From Rotaria sp. Silwood1 (taxonomy: Eukaryota > Rotifera > Eurotatoria > Philodinida > Philodinidae), in NCBI GenBank assembly GCA_905250075.1, contig CAJNOP010000089.1, positions 175,915 through 239,914 of the forward strand: a stretch of DNA of 64,000 nt, given 5' to 3'. Every line of letters begins with the position of its first letter. Within the stretch, counting starts at the first letter, position 1. Below the pieces are notes generated by a model. That model did not search any database. It saw nothing but the letters and a program-made list of their open reading frames with translations, and was not told where the DNA came from. Shown here piece after piece: positions 1-11,559 of the stretch. The translations under genes and the position numbers were made by a program.

Positions 1-130
1 ATCGCAAGCATCAACTACTGCTCTATTAGGCAACACAAAGTGAACTCATAAATCAAATACTGTTTACACTTTGTCTTTCATGTCAAAGTTATGAAACACT
101 TCATTCCAAAAGTTGAACAATGTAGCTATT

Positions 131-1456
131 TTCAATCAAAATTTCGTAAGAAATCGTTTTAAAACAGTTGAGATATGGTTTTTTAAATAAAAGAAACATT
201 TGACGAATACTGAAACTTAATTTACAGACAAATGCATGTATTTCAGGATGTATTCTAAAATCACACAACAAAGTACTGATGAATGCAAAAGCGATTTGTA
301 AAAGTTTCAGCACTATTGCTGTAAAATATGCCACAATATTATTGTAAAAGCCAGCTATTACAAAACCTGGCGATGGTTTGGATATTGACTATTTGTGGTG
401 GTCTTTAAAAGTACGAGAAAGCAGGTGCATGTAGCACGATAAACGAACGTATTATAGTGAAAAAGCTTGAATGGCAGAGAGAAACTTGCTTAAGTTGTAT
501 TTTTGTTGACATGTATTAAAAAATTTGTTAGTTACGTTTTTATTCACAAAATCTACTCGTCTAAACTACTTAATACATTTGTAGTTCATAAAATACTTTT
601 TTTTTACGCAAATATATCTACAGAAAAGCTTTTTAAATTTTAAACTACAATGTTAGGTCAGTATTACTTTTCGAAGCTACTTTGAAATGTATAGTACATG
701 TTTTGCTTGGTGAACATAACATCTTATTGTACTGGTTCTGTCAAAAAAGCAAGTAAAATATGTAAGAAAATCTTTGAAAATCCTGATATTGTGTACAATC
801 AGTATACGAATTTCAATGGCTTCTGTACGCATGCATTTGCCGGTGAATTTTGTGACAAAAAAAAGTAACCAACAAGTTTTTAAATATAGCCAAGTCAAGA
901 GATATGGCTCGTTTCAGGCAGAGAACATGATAGGAACTTAGAAGCAGGAATCCAGTGGTCGAATTTAGTGATCAGCTCTGCCTGGTTACGATCAGAAGTG
1001 AAAAATCCAGCAATCGGATCTGATCACGGGTTTCCTACTTTCAAGTTCCTATCATTTTCCTGAATTTTTTGCTCGAAAATGATGTTTTTTCGGCAAAAGT
1101 TCGCCAGAAATTCATGTTTTTAGGCGTTGGGATCACTGACCTGGATAGTTCAACGAAAATACAGCTTCAGAAAGGTTGTCTTTATTATTCAACTATTTCT
1201 CACTGTAATATTGTTATTTATCGAGTTGCAAACAGCTAATTTTTCGTTCTCCTAAAGACCATCACAAATAGTCAACATTGAAACCATTGTCAGCCCATAT
1301 GACAGTCGACTCTTCGTTTCGTAATTTTCGAATCCATTTTGAAATAGATGTATTTGATTGAAAATTAAGTTTCACATTATTAGTCAAAATATTTTCATTA
1401 AGAAAATCATATCTCAACCATTTTAAGATGATATCTTCCAAATTTTAGATCGAAGA
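131..1456. repeat. Long inverted repeat (fold-back element), about 1.3 kb
   Basis: Bases about 131-525 recur in reverse complement at about 1140-1456. Clear matching blocks are the stretch around 380-410 (actatttgtggtggtcttta) against 1254-1275, and the stretch around 170-215 (gttgagatatg, gaaacttaatt) against 1365-1425. The arms are imperfect, perhaps 70-75% identical by eye, with small indels. The loop (526-1139) holds a smaller inverted pair, gataggaactt near 929-940 and aagttcctatc near 1042-1053. No transposase reading frame is visible, so this is a non-autonomous fold-back or MITE-like element. Target-site duplications were not found and the exact ends are uncertain. Confidence 0.6.
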
Positions 1457-1573
1457 TAGTTAAGATGTTTAGATTTGAATGAGATGTGCGGCAGAGAGAT
1501 TCATATTGAAATGGCTAAAACATGCAGATAACATTTAACGTGTTTGATTTATATGTTTGTTTTATGCCAACAG

Positions 1574-2099
1574 ATGGAGGATTAGTCGATGCTTATCATC
1601 AAAACTCAACAAGTTATACTTACGATAGAAATTTCAAGGCAAAATGTTCATGTCGAAATAGGTTTCGCCTACTTAAGGTATTTTTTGCGACCTTTGTGTT
1701 TCTAGTGAAGATAAGATTCTGTTTTGGAATGAAACTCATCATTTACCATCAAATCAAAATATGAATCAAGCATCAACAGAACACAAAGATAGTTGTTCAA
1801 GGGATAAACATATTGTTGTTGTACCGATTCGTTCATCTCATTGTCAAACGGAAACATCAAAAAGTGATTTACAAACCATAAATATAGATTTAAAACAATC
1901 AGAAAAAACAATTAATTTACATGAACCACTAAATGATATATTGTGTCGCCGTTTACATAAACCATTAATGTTTATTAATCGTGATGTGTTTTGTAGACAT
2001 AATCGAACTTTATTCTATTCAACAGTACCATCGGGTATGAGAAAATTGTTATATGAGCTCGAAAAAGATGTCTTTTCGAATCCAGAGATAGAAATGTAG
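1574..2099 (+). CDS. Two-exon 3' end of an unrecognised protein gene
   Basis: The second exon (1706-2099) follows a tctag acceptor and runs open for about 130 codons to a TAG stop. It reads SEDKILFWNETHHLPSNQN at its start and ends KDVFSNPEIEM. The amino-acid mix and codon choice look protein-like rather than random AT-rich sequence. A preceding exon (1574-1661, acceptor ccaacag) reads DGGLVDAYHQNSTSYTYDRN and can be joined in phase through a 44-base intron with a GTTTCG donor, forming a Ser codon at the junction; a donor at 1678 (GTATTT) would not keep frame. No known domain was recognised. It contains several Cys and His but no clear motif. No start codon or upstream exons were identified, so this is a 3' fragment or a remnant. 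It could also be a fortuitous open frame. Confidence 0.4.
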
Positions 2100-3084
2100 T
2101 TGTTTCAATTTAGGACGAATATTATTTTATGAGGGTATTAAAACCTAATTAAATTCAATAGGTAGCACACTTATACATTTGATATTTTGTCATACTATTC
2201 ATACATATTTTTGTAAGACCATTGAAATACACAAATCAGATGTATTCCGTATTTCAACAGTATCAAAATAAGATAAGCAATTTGTTGAATATTTTATATA
2301 CACGATAATCTTAACTTGAAATCTTGTCAAAAACTATGTAGTCGAGACACGTACAGAATCAGAGGATAATAATAGAAAGATTTTAAATTATTGTTTATTT
2401 CAGAAAAATTATTCTCCAAGTGATGACTAAATAGATGTTTTGTTTTGTAATATAAATCGAATAAATCAGATAATATTCTATGTTACATATTTCTTCACAA
2501 TGTTGGACGGTCTACCAACATTTTTGTCTGGTTTTAATGCCATGAAACACATATAACAAGTACTATCTATTGCATCAAATTAATTTTTAATGTGCACGTA
2601 AAATATAGTTTTCTTCATTAGTCGAGCTCATTTCTGCGTCTGAACTCGTAACAATCGTTTTACTGAGCTAAACAATAATTCTCGACATTAAGTAAACCCG
2701 CTTTGATTTCGTATTATTTTATTGAAAACTCTAATCAGGTAATAGAACGTGAAATTCTATATTTACTGATTTTTTTTTTACTTGAATCTTAAGATATGAA
2801 GCTATTATGAATAAGTTTGTTCAAGTTTTGACTCGAAGCAAGATCCAATAGGCACAACATTTTCAACCCGGAACGATTAATCAGAATTTTCCATCAGTCG
2901 ACCGACATTCAGAATAGATTTAGTAGCCAAATGTTAATAGTAAATTCGTCAAAAACCGAAATCTAGTCTGGTCACAGAGTTCACCATTACTTTTACTGCT
3001 GTATTGTGTGCTTCAGTGTCGTATTATATTCGATTGGTTCAGCATTAGAGACAGTTTTCTTATTTTCGACATGCAAGTACTTTA
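2100..3084. other. Intergenic, nothing recognised
   Basis: AT-rich sequence between the coding remnant ending at 2099 and the fold-back element beginning about 3.1 kb. I see no convincing exon, tandem repeat or RNA gene. Confidence 0.4.
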
Positions 3085-4030
3085 ACTTAGAATATATGTT
3101 GCTATTATCAATTTAAAAAAAACGGTGATCATGTGTGTTTTATGAATGAGTTTTGGTAGAAACAAGATACAGAGCTATGATTTTCATCTTTATAAAAAGC
3201 AAGATTCAAGCGCATAAAGACCTGCTGATATTTGATTGACCAGCATTGAACTATTTGGATTAATTCATGATCAATATTTTAAAAATGAGATTTTAGAACG
3301 ATTTTTGAGTCAATCTGGATTATTAATATGATTGGTAGATAGGGAATATGTTCTCTGTCGGTTTACACAAGGCCAATGTTGCTAACTTGTTCTATTCAAG
3401 AGTAATATAGATTTTGTTGGAACCGCCGATTTCAGTAGATTAACTGGAGATGACTCGGACAACAGCGAGATAGGAATAATTTATCATGGTGAGTCAAATG
3501 ACTATATTTGTTTTTGAATTTAAAATGATTTGACACTGTTATTTCAATATTCGTGATGATCTAGACTTATTATCATACATAGAGGCAGGTTTTCAAAGTT
3601 TTTTAACACTGAAATAACAATGTCAAATCATTTCGAATTCAAAAAGAAATATCGCTATTCGACTCGCCATGATGAATTTCCTCTATCTAGATGCTTTTTT
3701 TGGATGCTCTTAGGTCAATGGGTTGAAATAAGAAGTTTCAAGAAAATCTTCATAACTTTTGAACGAACTAAGTTAGCAAAGCCGCTCTTGTGTAGATAAA
3801 AAGAGAACAACTTTTCCTAGCTATCTATCATAAATGTAATCAACATCAACTGAAATAATGACTCCAAAATATCATTTAAACAATGCTTAACAAGAATAAA
3901 TCTGATTAGTTCAAGGTTGACAAATCAAATATCAGCAAGTATTTATGCTCCTTGGTCTTCTCTTTTTAATGGTGAAAACCACAGCTCCTTTTCTTTTGAA
4001 ATGGATAATAGTATTTCAAATCATTTCGTC
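3085..4030. repeat. Long imperfect inverted repeat (fold-back element)
   Basis: The inner arms are strong: 3463-3552 (tcatggtgagtcaaatgact..., gatttgacactgttattt) pairs with 3603-3683 in reverse complement. Continuing outward, 3322-3420 pairs with 3745-3850 (cacaaggccaatgttgctaac against the complement of gttagcaaagccgctcttgtg). Then 3212-3260 pairs with 3900-3950 (gctgatatttgatt). Weaker similarity continues to about 3150 and 4000. The outer right arm therefore reaches the edge of the exon that starts at 4037. No reading frame suggests a transposase. It looks like a non-autonomous fold-back element inserted next to, or overlapping, the 5' part of the coding remnant downstream. Confidence 0.6.
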
Positions 4031-4036
4031 ATTCAG

Positions 4037-4543
4037 GACAAAATTTTTCTCAACAGCAACTACATGAGGAAAAAAAGCTTTCTTCATTTCAACAATCGTC
4101 ACTCAGTGAAAGCTCAAAGCAAATTGCTTCAACTCTATCTTCAGGTATTCATTTTATGCATTTAATTATAAATTATGTTCCTTCTTTCTTTAGCGGATCG
4201 AAATAAGGAATTGTCAACGATCAATGCTGCTAATTTATTTTCAGCAAAAAATAAATTTTCATTATCAAATACTAAAAATGAATCAACTTTTCTTCATGAT
4301 CTAACCGATATCCAATCAGATAAAACATTATTTTTAAATAACTCTCAACCATTCGTTATTAATCTACACCAAGGAAAGCAATCTAATAAAAAATTTAAAC
4401 GAAATCGACGAATAATCAATGATCATAGTATACCATTAGCACTTGCTACAAGTCTTCATTCAAATTTACGTTTGTATGATGAAGATTATTTTCTAACAAA
4501 ATATATTCATCCATTATTCACAGAAAAACATTATGTTCGATAA
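4037..4543 (+). CDS. Two-exon 3' end of an unrecognised Ser/Asn-rich protein gene
   Basis: Exon 4037-4144 (acceptor gtcattcag) reads QNFSQQQLHEEKKLSSFQQS and ends ASTLSS with one base left over. The intron 4145-4193 is 49 bases (gtattc...ctttctttag). Exon 4194-4543 completes the codon in frame as ADRNKELSTINAANLFSAKN and runs about 115 codons to a TAA, ending KYIHPLFTEKHYVR. The splice phase matching between the two exons supports a real gene. An exon ending at 3971 (APWSSLFN plus one base) would also join in phase, but it lies in the arm of the adjacent fold-back element. No domain was recognised. A decayed relative of the last exon lies at 48.2-49.3 kb, so this is a family. The start and upstream exons are not identified. 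Confidence 0.5.
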
Positions 4544-4849
4544 TATATTCAAATATTTCAGTAATTTTTACATTCATGTTCAGAGTTTGTATACATTATC
4601 CTAAAACAAAAAAAAGATCATAAGATTATCAATAATAAATGTGCAATCAATTGTTGAATTCATATTTTCTATCGAAATTGTACAAATCAAATTATGGATT
4701 TCTTGTTTTGCAAATTCATTGACAATCGGTGATTTGAAAATCTTGGTGTCCCCACTCGAAAATGACCTACTACTATCATAAACCTTTGCATCTAGTATTT
4801 GTTTGTGAAACTCGTGTATATTTTGAAATAAAATAGTGAATGTATGTTT

Positions 4850-5610
4850 AAAATGAAGCTTTTTTGTGGCTTCACCATCCCCTCTCTTTAAATCTAGGCC
4901 CTAGCAACCAAGGTGAGAGAAGAAAGGGCAAAGATTATCGAATACGGTTTGGTAGCAAATGGAAAAGGCATATAACTCATAACAGAATTTCAGTCATTCT
5001 GAAGCTTTGTAGGTTCTAAATAATCTAAATATTACGACTTTTGATATTTATTGCAGAGAAAACATCTTATTCTAAACGTCAATCGGTAGGATATTGGTAT
5101 TATTGATCTAGTAGAGTCATCATAGGATGGTCATCGAAAATTATGAATTAATTCAATTCTAAGTTTGTACAAAATTCAACAGTATATATGAAAATTCTTC
5201 GAGAGTAAGGATGGTGTGTGCGGAAGCTTACTGAAAAAACAAAATCAATGTGAAAAGTAGGCCACTATATTGGTTGAGCTGACGAAACAAAGAATAAGAG
5301 AATATTGGTCGCTTCCTACGGCATGTAGCGTATATGTTGTCATTAGAAGAGAGTAAGTTATATACTGAAGATATATCTGACAAACCTTTCGAAATGATAA
5401 GATTTTAAAATGCACGTATCAACTATAAAGAATGTTATAATTGTCAAATATGCATAGCAAGTAATCCATTCATCAAGACAGCTATAGACAAGTTTATGAG
5501 ACGGGTTCAATCCTTCTATGATAGATGCAAAGTCGTTTTAAATGTGTATGTTGAATTAGGTAATTTAATTGTAGCATGAAACGAAAGAATGACTTATTTA
5601 ATGCAGCAAT
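4850..5610 (+). repeat. Dispersed repeat, copy of family A
   Basis: This stretch resembles the right half of the 21.7-23.4 kb fold-back element (about 22640-23395) in the same orientation. Shared landmarks in order include a ctagcaacca/ctagaaacc block, gtacaaaattca, gcttactgaa..aatcaatgt, gctgacgaaacaaagaat, and the gcatgtag...atatgttgtcatta block. A reverse-complement copy lies at about 53.07-53.78 kb. There is no coding potential. Boundaries are approximate. Confidence 0.5.
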
Positions 5611-6020
5611 AAATTTTTATTGTTTTTCTAAATTTTTTTCGAGAAAGCAATTGCTGCCCCTTGTATTGCTGGTGCTCCACTCATCATTATGACTTCATAG
5701 AATGAGTGATTCAAAATACAAACGTCTATCCTTCCTCTATATATAAGATATAGTAACGGCTATGAAAACCTTTCATATTTTCTCGTATCATATAAAAGAT
5801 TTCGTGCAACAAAGTTGGAATTTTCTTTTACTGTGTAGAATGCTACAATTTTTTGCAGTGAAATTAAAAGATAAATTTTATTTTACAATATTGAAAAACC
5901 ACTTCAACTATGCGTATATAATCTTCTGCATTCAATGATACATCACTTTTCAGCATGCATATATTCAATGATTCTTTTTGAATAGCTCAACACTGGTATC
6001 ATAAATATAGCACGATACTA
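5611..6020. other. Intergenic, nothing recognised
   Basis: AT-rich, no exon or repeat recognised between the family A copy and the tandem repeat at 6.02 kb. Confidence 0.35.
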
Positions 6021-6030
6021 TCACACAGCA

Positions 6031-6480
6031 TCCGTATTACCAAGTGTAAGAATATTAGTCAATTGTGGATATAATGATAGTTCTGAACTAAACAGTGCTC
6101 TGATGCATGATTCTTCAACAGGCGCTTGGACAACGATTGGGTGTATGAGTACTGTACGATTTCTACACGCACCATCTGTATTAGCAAAATGAAAAAGTGT
6201 TAGTCGTACTGTTGGATATAGTAGTAGTTCTGGACTAAGTAATGCTGCGTTGAATGATCTATCAACAAGAAATAGGACAACGACTGGCAATATGAAGTAT
6301 GCATGATATAGACACACAATATCTGTACCAACAAATAGAAATTGTTAGTTACTGGTTGATTGGTTAATAGTCGTTCTTCAAATAATGTTGATCTGTATGA
6401 TTTATCAGTCAGAAGTTGAAGAACAACTGGCAATATGAATTATACACGATATAGACACAAAATATTCGTATTAAAAAATG
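6031..6480. repeat. Degenerate tandem repeat, three units of about 143-147 bases
   Basis: Units start at the motif t(c/t)tgtatta or its variants at 6031, 6175, 6322 and 6465, giving spacings of 144, 147 and 143. Each unit includes a tagt...gttctgaac/ggactaa block and a caacgattgg/caacgactggcaatatga block. On the minus strand the units share a reading such as FILPVVVLFLVDRSFNAALL followed by SPELLLYPTVRLTLFHF, and a 98-codon frame covers two units. This could be a decayed repeated exon, but no start, splice signals or known family was recognised. Confidence 0.5.
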
Positions 6481-7709
6481 GAAAATTCTAGTTTTTGGTA
6501 GATTCAATGGTACTGATAACTTAAAATATGTCTGACATTTGAATAGGACTCAAATTTCAAGTTCAGTATATATGATGGCTCTGCATAATCACAGTTTCTA
6601 GAATATTTATTTCTAGTTATTCAGTCAAATCGTTTAATAAAAAAAGTATAGAATTAATTAACGAGTGATATACATTAATTGTGATATTGAAACTTTTCGT
6701 TAACAGCTGTTATCATCATCTGTCAAAAAAAAAGAAAAGAAGTCATAAAAGATTGTTAAAAGTAGATCGAAAATTAAGTCCAATCAATATAGAGACCAAG
6801 GAAATAGAACGCTTTTCTCTTATCTTGTATGTTAAATAAATTTGAATCATAGCCTCCTTGTAATAATTTCTTTAGTTATTTTCTTATATTGACAGATGAC
6901 AATAAGATTTGCTACCGAAACGTTTCAACAGCAAAAATAAAATATATATTATGGTAATAATTCCGTTACTTTGATTATTTACGGTTTATGTTATGGATGA
7001 TAAATTTTTATGAGAATTTGTTTCTTACTGTGCCATGTTTCTAGTAGCAGTACCATACATGTACAGCTTTGGTAATCAAAATGTAGAAAGAAGATCGGAT
7101 ACGCCATATTTTATGTGTTTAATTACAGTGAAAGTGCGATGCAGTTACACCGTAACTACGTGTAACTGCATTGCAGTTACTAAAAGAGACGACATAATTG
7201 AGATTTTCATTATATTAACCTTTCGGAACAAGTGACGTATATATGGATCACCCATCCTAGATTTGATACGATCTCCTAACGTCAATTACCTATCTATTGG
7301 TCTATTGAACACTGTTGTGGAGTTTCGGAACGCACTGCATACTTACCTGTCGTTGATCTCGAAAGGTCACGAAACTTGATTATAGACTAGTTATCAACGA
7401 TTCAAAAAGCTTGCGTCTTTTGTTATTTTTTTTTTCAAAAAAATAAATCTCTTCTTAAAGGACTAAAATTTTTATTTTGAATTATTATTTTTAAAATGAA
7501 TTAATAATAATTTTTGTGATTTTCTATAAAACTTGACCAAAGTTAATTATACAAAAAAAAAACGACAAGTTTAAAAAAACACATAACATTACAAAAATAA
7601 GAAAAAACAAGAAAAAATATTATGTAAAAAATATGAGTCGTTAAAAAAACTTTCAAAAATAGAAAAATATTAATAATATTTAAAATATTAAAAATAATCG
7701 GAACCTTAC
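6481..7709. other. Intergenic, AT-rich, with one short hairpin
   Basis: No exon recognised. A perfect 10-base stem occurs at 7141-7150 and 7160-7169 (gcagttacac / gtgtaactgc, loop of 9). The block around it (7130-7200) resembles 8010-8080. Bases 7400-7690 are very A/T-rich homopolymeric sequence. Confidence 0.4.
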
Positions 7710-7759
7710 CTCGTATTCCACTTCGCTATCCGCGGCAACCTGCAGGTCTCCGTTCTGAT
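7710..7759 (-). CDS. Isolated 50-base exon candidate (minus strand)
   Basis: On the minus strand a pyrimidine-rich acceptor (cactttttttag) is followed by a 50-base GC-richer open segment reading QNGDLQVAADSEVEYE. It is followed at once by a consensus-like donor GTAAGG. The composition contrasts sharply with the A/T-rich flanks. Neighbouring exons were not identified. The next sizeable minus-strand open frames upstream are in the 72/144-base array at 8.2-11.5 kb, so this could be a downstream exon of a gene reading through that array. No family recognised. Confidence 0.35.
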
Positions 7760-7886
7760 CTAAAAAAAGTGCATTCATAATTCATATTCTATCTGTTATA
7801 GCAGACCGAATTATGAATTGCAGATACACAGATGCTCCTTTTTATACGATCCTTCTGTGTCTAAGTTGTAGGTCTAGAGTATGACC

Positions 7887-8005
7887 AATTATGAGTTAGA
7901 AAGAACCACTCATAATTAGTAACTATAAACTCCACTAAATCATACGATGCGAGTAGTGCGGCGCAGTGTCTGATAGCGGTTTGGTTACGATCAATGCGCC
8001 GCACT
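7887..8005. other. Two short perfect hairpins
   Basis: The first stem is 7887-7896 with 7908-7917 (aattatgagt / actcataatt, loop 11). The second is 7955-7965 with 7995-8005 (agtgcggcgca / tgcgccgcact, loop 29), GC-rich in an AT-rich setting. They could be ends of decayed mobile elements or a structured transcript; sequence alone does not decide. Confidence 0.45.
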
Positions 8006-8219
8006 TCCAAGTACTTGCGATCAAAGTTACACAGCTACGTGTAGCTACGATGCAATTATTACGAAGAAACGACATTAGATTTTACGCACTTGAACGTTGT
8101 TGGCAATACACAACCGGGATCGTGCCTAAAAGTGATTAACTAGCAGGGACGTGTATTGGATAGAAACTGAAACTCGAAAAGAGAGATGAATTCTAACCGG
8201 TAGCTGAACTCATGAGGTG

Positions 8220-11200
8220 AGTGAGACCTGTACTAAAACCAGGCACGAGCTTAGACCAGCACAACCATGGAACCACAATGAAAATCGACAGTAGCTCCAG
8301 CGCCAGAACCGGAGCCGTGGGCGGCATAGATACATTGGTAGGAATCGTTAGAACAACGATTGTAGTTCTAGGTCAGGCACCAGATCCATACCCTGCAATG
8401 ACATCACGATCCAAGCCCAGAAAAGGCTGGTACTGACGCTACCAGAACAATAGAGGTGCATCTAGCAGCAATATTAGAATCGGGAGCAAATCGAGGACTG
8501 ATAGAGCATTAAGAGTTGAGATCCAAGCGATGCCCCTATCGACACTATATTCAAGGTCAGAAGGAGCTAACAGTGGTACTAGCATTGAAACTGAAGCCGT
8601 ATCTCGAAATGTTACGCAAGTTCCAATCTTTCGAGGACTGATTCTGGCTCTGGTATATCGACTGAAGACGTGTTCGGCATTGCCATTGGACTCGCGGCCG
8701 TTATGAGGACCGATGGTTAGTCTCTGATTGGAACTGAAGCTGTCCCTCCCACCCCCACTTATACCAGGATCGAAAACATTACAAAAATTAACCACAGCTT
8801 TACGATTAGGACTGAATTAGTGTCCCACAATGATACCGGAGTCGAAACAGAAAGAAGAGCTCGTAATGGGGAAAGGATCAACAAAAGCCCTGCCCACTAT
8901 TGAAACCGAGATCTGAGTCGTTAGAAATAGAAGCAGTGCTTCTAAGATTTGGATTGAAGCCCTGTCTCGCACTGACACCGGAATCAACGCACGGACGGAA
9001 GGTATCAGTGGCCATAGGATGAAGAATAAAGGGGTGTCCACGATCGCAACCGACTTCAGAGTCGTTACAGACACTGGTAGTGATTACAGCATTGAGGCAA
9101 AAGCCGCATCCCGCATGGATACTGAAATCTGAACGAGGACGAGTGCTTGCAGTGATGATAAAATTTAGAATAAAGCGGTGTCCACGATTGATAAGAAGAC
9201 TGGAGTCTTTACAGGATTGTGACTAGAGCCGTGTCCCGCATTGCTACCGAAATCAGAACAAGGGCCAGGGTTTCCAGTGACAGTAAGATCAACACTAAAG
9301 CCGTATCTGAGGTTGATACCGATATCGAAGTCGTGACAGACGCTAGTAGAAGCACCACGGCTCAGGCTTAAGCCGTATTCCGCTTTGATACCGAAATCGG
9401 CATAGGGAAGAGAGGTATTAGCGGCTGATGGTTAAAAATAAGGCCCTGTCCACGATTGATACCGAGATTGGAATTGCTACAGACACTGCTAGTAGCTCCA
9501 GGATTAAGACTGAAACCGTGTCCCGCATTGATATCAGACAAAAGGTAGGGGCGAGAGATTTCAGTGGCGGTAAAGTGGGAAACAAAGCCGTATCCACGAT
9601 TGATACCAAGATCTGAATCGTTATGAGACGCGATAATTTCTTTATGGTTCATAGAGAAGCGGTATCCTACATTGATACTGGGGTCTGAAGGGGGCAAGAG
9701 CTGAAAGTGATGCTACAGTCTACAATAAGTCTTGTCGAGCTGGCAAACTGACACTGAAACCATCGTGTACATTTATAGTGGCTATATGACTTACACTTGA
9801 ATGATAGCCCGCATTGACACCGGTATCAAGATAGCCACGAAAGCGTGAGTAGCGACATGTTTGAGAATAAAACCCCTTTCTACGTTTGATATCGAGCTCT
9901 GAGTCGTGACAGACACTGGTAGTGGCCAAAAGATCGGGAACTGCGGCCCCGTCCCCCCAAGTGAGCTAAAAAAGACGTGCGAGGGATGCGCCGAGCCCTC
10001 GACCCATCGGAAAATGACAAACCCAGGGATCGATTTGAAATTTCGATGGGTCCAAGGCTAAATGGTGAGTAACTTGATAGTTAGCAGAAGCATAGGATCG
10101 AAGTTTTCGTAATATGTATCGTGGTGCTATCTGGGGCACGAGGTCTGCCCATCGAAATTTCAAATCGACCTCTGGGTTTGCCATTTTCCGATGGATCGAG
10201 AGCTCGGCGATGGGTATCTTAGAAGACATCGACGGTGGAAAATCGAGGGATCGAAATGCCTATCGGATGGTCGGTTGGGCCGTATCAAGATTAAAATCAG
10301 CACAGGGACGAGAGCTATTAGCGCTGTATGGTCGATAAGAAAGCCTCGCCCATAATTGATACCGAGTTTGGAGTCTTACAGACACTAGTAGTGAGTATAG
10401 TGTTGGAACTAAAGCCGTGTTCCGCATTGATACCACAATCAGGGCAGGAGCGAAAGTTTGTAGTGGTGATAAGATCAAGAATAAAGCCATGCTCACGTTT
10501 GATACCGAGATTGAAGTCATTACAGATACTGGTAATAGCTAGAGGATTGGGACTAAAGCCGTGACCCGCACTTACATCGGATTCTGGACAGGGACGAGAG
10601 CTTGTGGTGGCGGTAACGTGAAGAAAAAAGATATGTCCACCTTTCGCACCGAGATCAAAGTCGTTACAGATACCCTTGATGGGTACAGGATTGGGACGAA
10701 AGTCGTGTTCCGCATTGATACTAGAATCAGGACAGAAACGAAGGTTTGTAGTGGCGGTAAAGTGGAAACTATAGCCGTGTCCACCGTTGATACGGATATC
10801 GAAGTCGTTAAGAAAACCAATAGGGGCTCAACGACTGGGTCAGAAGCTGTCCTTGCATAAAGACTCCAATTGGGATAAGAGCGAGAGATGGTGGCGGAGG
10901 TAAAATCCATAATACAGCCGTGTCCAAAATAATACCGTGATCGAAACCCTTACAAGATCCTATGGTGGCTCTACGGACCACGTTAAAAGCTTATCCCGTA
11001 GTGATGCTGGAGCCGGGACAAGTATAAGAGCTGGTAGTGGTATCAGAGTCGAAAATTAAGTAGTGTTTACCATTGACGTCAAGATTAGAACTGTAATATG
11101 CATACATAGTGACTCTGTGATTCATACTAGAAGCGTATTCCGCAGTGTTCCTGGTATCAGGAGAGGGACGAGAGCTAATAGTGAGGGTATGGCCGATTAT

Positions 11201-11540
11201 GAAACCATCTTCACAATTGATACCGAGATCAGAGCCATTAAAGACATTGATTGTGCCTCCGGTATTGGTATTTAAGCCGTGTCCCGCACTGAAATTGGAA
11301 TCAAGGCAGGGACAAGCGCTTGTGGGGGCAGTAAGATCAAGAATAAAGCCGTGTCCACATTTGATACCGAGATTTGAACCATTATAAGGACTGTTAGTGG
11401 TTCTACAGTTTACACTGAAGGCGTATCCCACTTGGATGCGATCATCGGGAGCAGGATGAGACCTGAGAGAGCCTCTAGGCAATGGGCTGAAGCTTTTCAT
11501 CGTATTGATACGGATTGAGGCATCCAAACTTGAATGCATA
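8220..11540. repeat. Tandem array A: about 72-base half units in about 144-base units
   Basis: The array is built from two related half units of about 72 bases. One resembles gtgtccacgattgatacc followed by gagatcggaatcgttaca; the other resembles gtgtcccgcattgatacc followed by ggaatcaggacagggacg. Both end near agtggc and a (aag)aataaagcc-like tail. They alternate, so the larger unit is about 144 bases; for example tccacgattgatacc recurs about 142-144 bases apart near 9450 and 9592. Because 72 and 144 are multiples of 3, every frame repeats and long chance-like ORFs appear on both strands; the longest is 182 codons on the minus strand (10991-11539). GC content is visibly higher than the flanks. 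Copies are diverged and interrupted, with 9930-10260 partly disrupted. It is a satellite or a decayed repeat-protein gene. Confidence 0.75.
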
Positions 11541-11559
11541 TGTGCACTGAACGTGGAAC

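Noticed and set aside
5495..5520. T-arm-like ggttcaatcc as part of a tRNA
   Set aside because: No acceptor stem, D arm or anticodon arm could be fitted around it.
10991..11539. 182-codon minus-strand frame in array A as a stand-alone gene
   Set aside because: The repeat period is a multiple of three, so long frames arise on both strands; the ends of the frame follow array edges rather than start or splice signals. Kept only as part of the array.
8220..11540. CRISPR-like array
   Set aside because: The tandem units are contiguous diverged copies without unique spacers, in an intron-bearing eukaryotic genome.
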